The notes beneath the pieces are model-generated. The model was not told where the DNA came from. It saw only the letters and a program-made list of their open reading frames with translations, and made no database searches. A program made the translations under genes and the position numbers. Of a stretch of 18,205 bases of DNA, positions 15,657-18,205 are shown one piece after another. Where the stretch lies: NCBI GenBank assembly GCA_964481765.1, contig CAYZVJ010000068.1:1-18205 (forward strand), in the 5' to 3' direction. The stretch's first letter is position 1. Each line of letters begins with the position of its first letter. Source of the DNA: G020353115 sp964481765. Lineage in GTDB: Bacteria; Bacteroidota; Bacteroidia; Bacteroidales; VadinHA17.

Positions 15657-17846
15657 TTACCTGGTAAATAGTAATTCCCGGTATTTGGGCAGGGGCCAAA
15701 TTTCATTATCGACAGCCAATTCGAGTTTGTCAAGGTGTCGTCTGATATCAGCCAGGTAAGGTCGTACATTCCGGTCATAGGCAAAAGCCTGCTCTCTCAT
15801 GTCCGGTATTTTGTTTGCTATCTTGCGTTCTTCAATCATATCATGGACCTTTTTCCTGATGTTTGAGATATGGTTCGAGATCTCTTTGATCAACTCTTTT
15901 CTTGCTTCTGCAAGTTCTTTAAATTCATTCGGTCCATAAATTTCCTGTAATCCTTTGACATTCATTATCAGGGTATTCTGGTATTCAATGGCTGTCGGAA
16001 TAATATGGTTTATTGCGAGATCACCGAGAACACGGGCTTCGATCTGTATTTTTTTGGTAAACTTCTCAAATTCCACTTCAACACGTCCTTCCAGTTCTTT
16101 TTCATCAAAGATCCCGTTTCCGATCAACACATCTCTTGCCTTGTCGGTCAGGTATTGCATCAACGATTCCGGGACAGAAATTATATTGGTTAATCCTCGT
16201 TGTCCTGCTTCTTTTTTCCATTCCTCGCTATACCCGTCTCCTTCGAATCGTATTTTTTCTGATTCCAGAATGTATTTTTTCAATACCTGGAATATGGCTT
16301 CATCTTTTTTCCTTCCTTTCTTAATAAACGCATCCACATCATTTTTAAACTTTATCATCTGATTTGCCACGGATGCGTTCAGTGTAATCATCGCCCCGGC
16401 GCAGTTTGCAGAGGCTCCAACAGCCCGAAATTCAAACCGGTTACCGGTAAATGCAAATGGTGAGGTCCGGTTTCTGTCGGTATTATCCAGCAGGATTTCA
16501 GGTATTTTGCCAATCCCGAGTTTCAGTTCAGTTTTCAGGTCGGGGCTCATTTTCTTATCCGTCACCTTTTCCACGATATCATCCAATATGGATGAAAGGA
16601 ATGAACCCAGAAATACAGAGATAATGGCAGGTGGAGCTTCATTTGCTCCGAGGCGATGGGCGTTATTGGCATTTAAGATACTCGCCCGAAGCAGATCCTG
16701 GTTATCATATACCGCTTTGAGCACATTAACAAGGAAGGTAAGAAACAGGAGGTTCCGTTTCGGATTTTTCCCTGGAGAGAGAAGATTTACCCCGGTATCG
16801 GTAATTAATGACCAGTTACAGTGCTTTCCTGAACCGTTGATTCCGGCAAACGGTTTTTCATGCAGCAAGACCCTGAAATTGTGTTTCATTGCCACCTTTT
16901 TCATGATATCCATGGTCATCTGGTTGTGGTCATTGGACAGGTTCGCCTCCTCAAAGATCGGTGCACACTCAAACTGGTTGGGTGCTACCTCGTTATGTCT
17001 TGTTTTGATGGGTATACCCAGTTTGTATGCTTCGATCTCAAAATCCTGCATGAAGGCTTTCACCCGTTCAGGTATTGAACTGAAATAGTGATCATCGAGT
17101 TGTTGGTCTTTTGACGATTGGTGCCCCATCAGGGTTCGCTCTGTAAGGATCAAATCAGGTCGTGCATTATACAGGGCTGAATCGATCAGGAAATATTCCT
17201 GTTCCCACCCCAGTGTAGCTGTCACCCGGGTAACATTCCTGTCGAAAAACCGGCAAACATCAACGGCTGCTTTATCGATCAGGCTCAATGCTTTCAACAG
17301 GGGTGTCTTGTAGTCGAGGGCTTCACCGGTGTATGAAACAAAAACGGTGGGAATACATAGGGTGGTCCCAACAAGAAAGGCAGGAGAAGAGATATCCCAG
17401 GCAGTATAACCACGTGCCTCGAAGGTATTTCGCAATCCTCCACTGGGAAAACTGGAAGCATCCGGTTCCTGCTGAACCAATAATTCCCCGGAAAAGTTCT
17501 CAACCAATCCTCCATAATCTCCAAACTCGATGAAACCGTCATGCTTCTCTGCTGTCCCATCAGTGAGCGGATGAAACCAGTGAGTATAATGTGTTACACC
17601 CATACTGATCGCCCAGTCGCGCATCCCGGCAGCAACCTGGTCAGCCAGTTTCCGCTCCAATGCAATACCTTTATTGATAGCTTGTTTGATGCTTTCGTAG
17701 GCTTCCTTGGATAAGTACTTCTGCATCTTCTGCTGATCAAAGACCCGGATTCCAAAATAGTCTGAGATCTTGTTGGACGGATATACCACCTCTCTGGGTT
17801 GCCGCGAAAAGACTTCCTGTAATGCTTTGAATCGTAGTTCAGCCAT
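15657..17846 (-). CDS. glnN: Glutamine synthetase type III
   Basis: GSIII makes glutamine from glutamate, ammonia and ATP and is the main or only glutamine synthetase of many Bacteroidota. The 729-residue length is right for type III and far above type I (about 470). Catalytic-core motifs are GWEQEYFLID near residue 213, RHNEVAPNQFECAP near 283, and the ATP-binding-like GINGSGKHCNWS near 335. NRTSPFAFTGNRFEFRAVGAS, close to residue 460, carries the Arg residues of the glutamate site. The N-terminal VTHYTHWFHPLTDGTAEKHD block is characteristic of GSIII. The long C-terminal extension ends with a helix-rich segment. It heads the minus-strand block and has its own promoter match. It is followed after 65 bp by the PorE-like gene. 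Confidence 0.98.
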   Translation of the reverse strand: MAELRFKALQEVFSRQPREVVYPSNKISDYFGIRVFDQQKMQKYLSKEAYESIKQAINKGIALERKLADQVAAGMRDWAISMGVTHYTHWFHPLTDGTAEKHDGFIEFGDYGGLVENFSGELLVQQEPDASSFPSGGLRNTFEARGYTAWDISSPAFLVGTTLCIPTVFVSYTGEALDYKTPLLKALSLIDKAAVDVCRFFDRNVTRVTATLGWEQEYFLIDSALYNARPDLILTERTLMGHQSSKDQQLDDHYFSSIPERVKAFMQDFEIEAYKLGIPIKTRHNEVAPNQFECAPIFEEANLSNDHNQMTMDIMKKVAMKHNFRVLLHEKPFAGINGSGKHCNWSLITDTGVNLLSPGKNPKRNLLFLTFLVNVLKAVYDNQDLLRASILNANNAHRLGANEAPPAIISVFLGSFLSSILDDIVEKVTDKKMSPDLKTELKLGIGKIPEILLDNTDRNRTSPFAFTGNRFEFRAVGASANCAGAMITLNASVANQMIKFKNDVDAFIKKGRKKDEAIFQVLKKYILESEKIRFEGDGYSEEWKKEAGQRGLTNIISVPESLMQYLTDKARDVLIGNGIFDEKELEGRVEVEFEKFTKKIQIEARVLGDLAINHIIPTAIEYQNTLIMNVKGLQEIYGPNEFKELAEARKELIKEISNHISNIRKKVHDMIEERKIANKIPDMREQAFAYDRNVRPYLADIRRHLDKLELAVDNEIWPLPKYRELLFTR

Positions 17847-17915
17847 CTTATTATTTCTTAAGGTATGGCTAAAAATAAGCTATATTCTTCTGATTACCCC
17901 CTGTTTTTTATGCTA

Positions 17916-17945
17916 TAAACATAATATTATGAACATTTTCTCAAC
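17916..17945 (-). promoter_or_regulatory. Probable promoter of glnN
   Basis: On the minus strand GTTG (17945-17942) is followed by 18 bases and TATGTTTA (17923-17916), one mismatch from TAnnTTTG. A start near 17909 would give a leader of about 60-65 nt. A perfect 12-bp palindrome, CATAATATTATG (17920-17931), overlaps the upstream side of the -7 element and could be an operator. Confidence 0.5.
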
Positions 17946-17955
17946 ATACCCCCCA

Positions 17956-17991
17956 TTTTTTTGATTGCATCAAAAAAAATTACAATCAAAA
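17956..17991. repeat. Overlapping inverted repeats upstream of the glnN promoter
   Basis: Two exclusive pairings share bases. One joins a run of seven T plus GAT (17956-17965) to ATC plus seven A (17969-17978) across a 3-base loop. The other joins TTTTGATTG (17959-17967) to CAATCAAAA (17983-17991). They lie just upstream of the probable glnN promoter and about 110 bp past the M20 peptidase stop, so they may be a regulator site for glnN or a terminator for the peptidase gene. Confidence 0.55.
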
Positions 17992-18027
17992 CAGGTTATT
18001 GGAATTTGATTTATTGTAAATTGTAAT

Positions 18028-18105
18028 TTATTTGTAATTTCTACTCTGTGATTTAGGATTTTTGGGTCTGATACGGTTTATCTTTTTAAACAGTACGCCT
18101 TTCAT
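18028..18105 (-). CDS. Possible 25-residue basic peptide ORF
   Basis: An ATG overlapping the M20 peptidase stop (ATGA at 18105-18102) opens a 25-codon frame ending in TAA at 18028-18030. The peptide begins MKGVLFKKINRIRP and is strongly basic, with no recognised motif or membrane segment. The overlap could allow translational coupling, but a frame this short arises easily by chance. It is listed only so the stretch between the peptidase gene and glnN is accounted for. Confidence 0.15.
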   Translation of the reverse strand: MKGVLFKKINRIRPKNPKSQSRNYK

Positions 18106-18205
18106 TTCATCATCTCTTTATAATAGCGAAAGAATACCGGAATGGTTTCGATTCCTTTGAAAAAGTTAAACAGGGGATAATTTTCGTTCGGGCTATGGAT
18201 GGCAT
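18102..18205 (-). CDS. M20-family metallopeptidase (dipeptidase), C-terminal end only
   Basis: The last 33 codons of a gene running off the right edge are visible, ending in TGA at 18102-18104. The translated tail contains AIHSPNENYPLFNFFKGIET and then a hydrophobic-basic end (VFFRYYKEMMK). The HSPNE block followed by a KGIETIP stretch is typical of the C-terminus of M20/M25/M40 zinc dipeptidases of Bacteroidota, where the His and Glu help close the active site. Such enzymes usually have about 450 residues, so over 90% lies outside. It is on the same strand as glnN, 255 bp upstream of it. Confidence 0.75.
   Translation of the reverse strand, partial: AIHSPNENYPLFNFFKGIETIPVFFRYYKEMMK

Noticed and set aside
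15592..15699. Thirty-six-residue N-terminal extension of the PorE-like protein
   Set aside because: It overlaps the end of glnN and would place the signal peptide inside the protein.
17956..17991. Transcription attenuator or riboswitch in the glnN leader
   Set aside because: The exclusive hairpins looked like an attenuator, but they lie upstream of the best promoter match and lack a GC-rich stem with a U-tract on the glnN strand.
1..18205. Search for tRNA, rRNA, transposase, integrase, toxin-antitoxin, restriction or other defence genes
   Set aside because: None was recognised. No gene-free stretch exceeds about 260 bp, and all gaps are accounted for by the listed promoters, terminators, repeats or N runs.

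Overview
The window looks like a piece of a Bacteroidota chromosome, probably Bacteroidales-like and probably from a draft or metagenome assembly. The signs are a type III glutamine synthetase, a DUF2851 protein, a large PorE-like TPR/propeller/OmpA protein, a Bacteroidota-type long PurM, and several promoters of the TTTG-N19-TAnnTTTG kind. Thirteen genes can be supported in full or in part, twelve of them on the minus strand. Two runs of exactly 100 N interrupt the sequence. Each is flanked by the same sequence on both sides (23 bp and 55 bp), so both look like false scaffold gaps between contigs that really overlap.

Layout, left to right. Positions 20-100 hold a 41-bp tandem repeat. sucC follows on the minus strand and is divergent from a SpoU/TrmH RNA methyltransferase gene on the plus strand. 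The methyltransferase gene converges on a TPR/OmpA-like lipoprotein gene, and the two share one bidirectional terminator. Next come a deoxynucleoside kinase gene, false gap 1, and a small unrecognised protein with a CxxC motif and two membrane segments. Then come pnp and rpsO, with a terminator between them and a good promoter in front of rpsO.

The larger minus-strand block, read in transcription order, is glnN (GSIII), the PorE-like OmpA protein, purM, prfA, pyrF, DUF2851 and a two-TM potassium channel with RCK domains. Spacing from the PorE-like gene onward is tight: 16 bp, about 94 bp once false gap 2 is collapsed, 24 bp, 23 bp, and a 4-bp ATGA overlap. These genes are probably co-transcribed at least in part. 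Upstream of glnN lies the 3' end of an M20-family peptidase gene, which continues beyond the right edge.

Functionally the window is mostly core metabolism and information processing: TCA cycle, purine and pyrimidine synthesis, nitrogen assimilation, translation termination, RNA decay and ribosomal protein S15. Envelope proteins make up the rest. I looked for defence systems, mobile elements, CRISPR arrays, RNA genes and unusual gene clusters and found none. No convincing new biological system is present. The items most worth a second look are the two false gaps, the DUF2851/channel coupling, the CxxC two-TM protein, the OmpA-like TPR lipoprotein and the short intergenic repeats.
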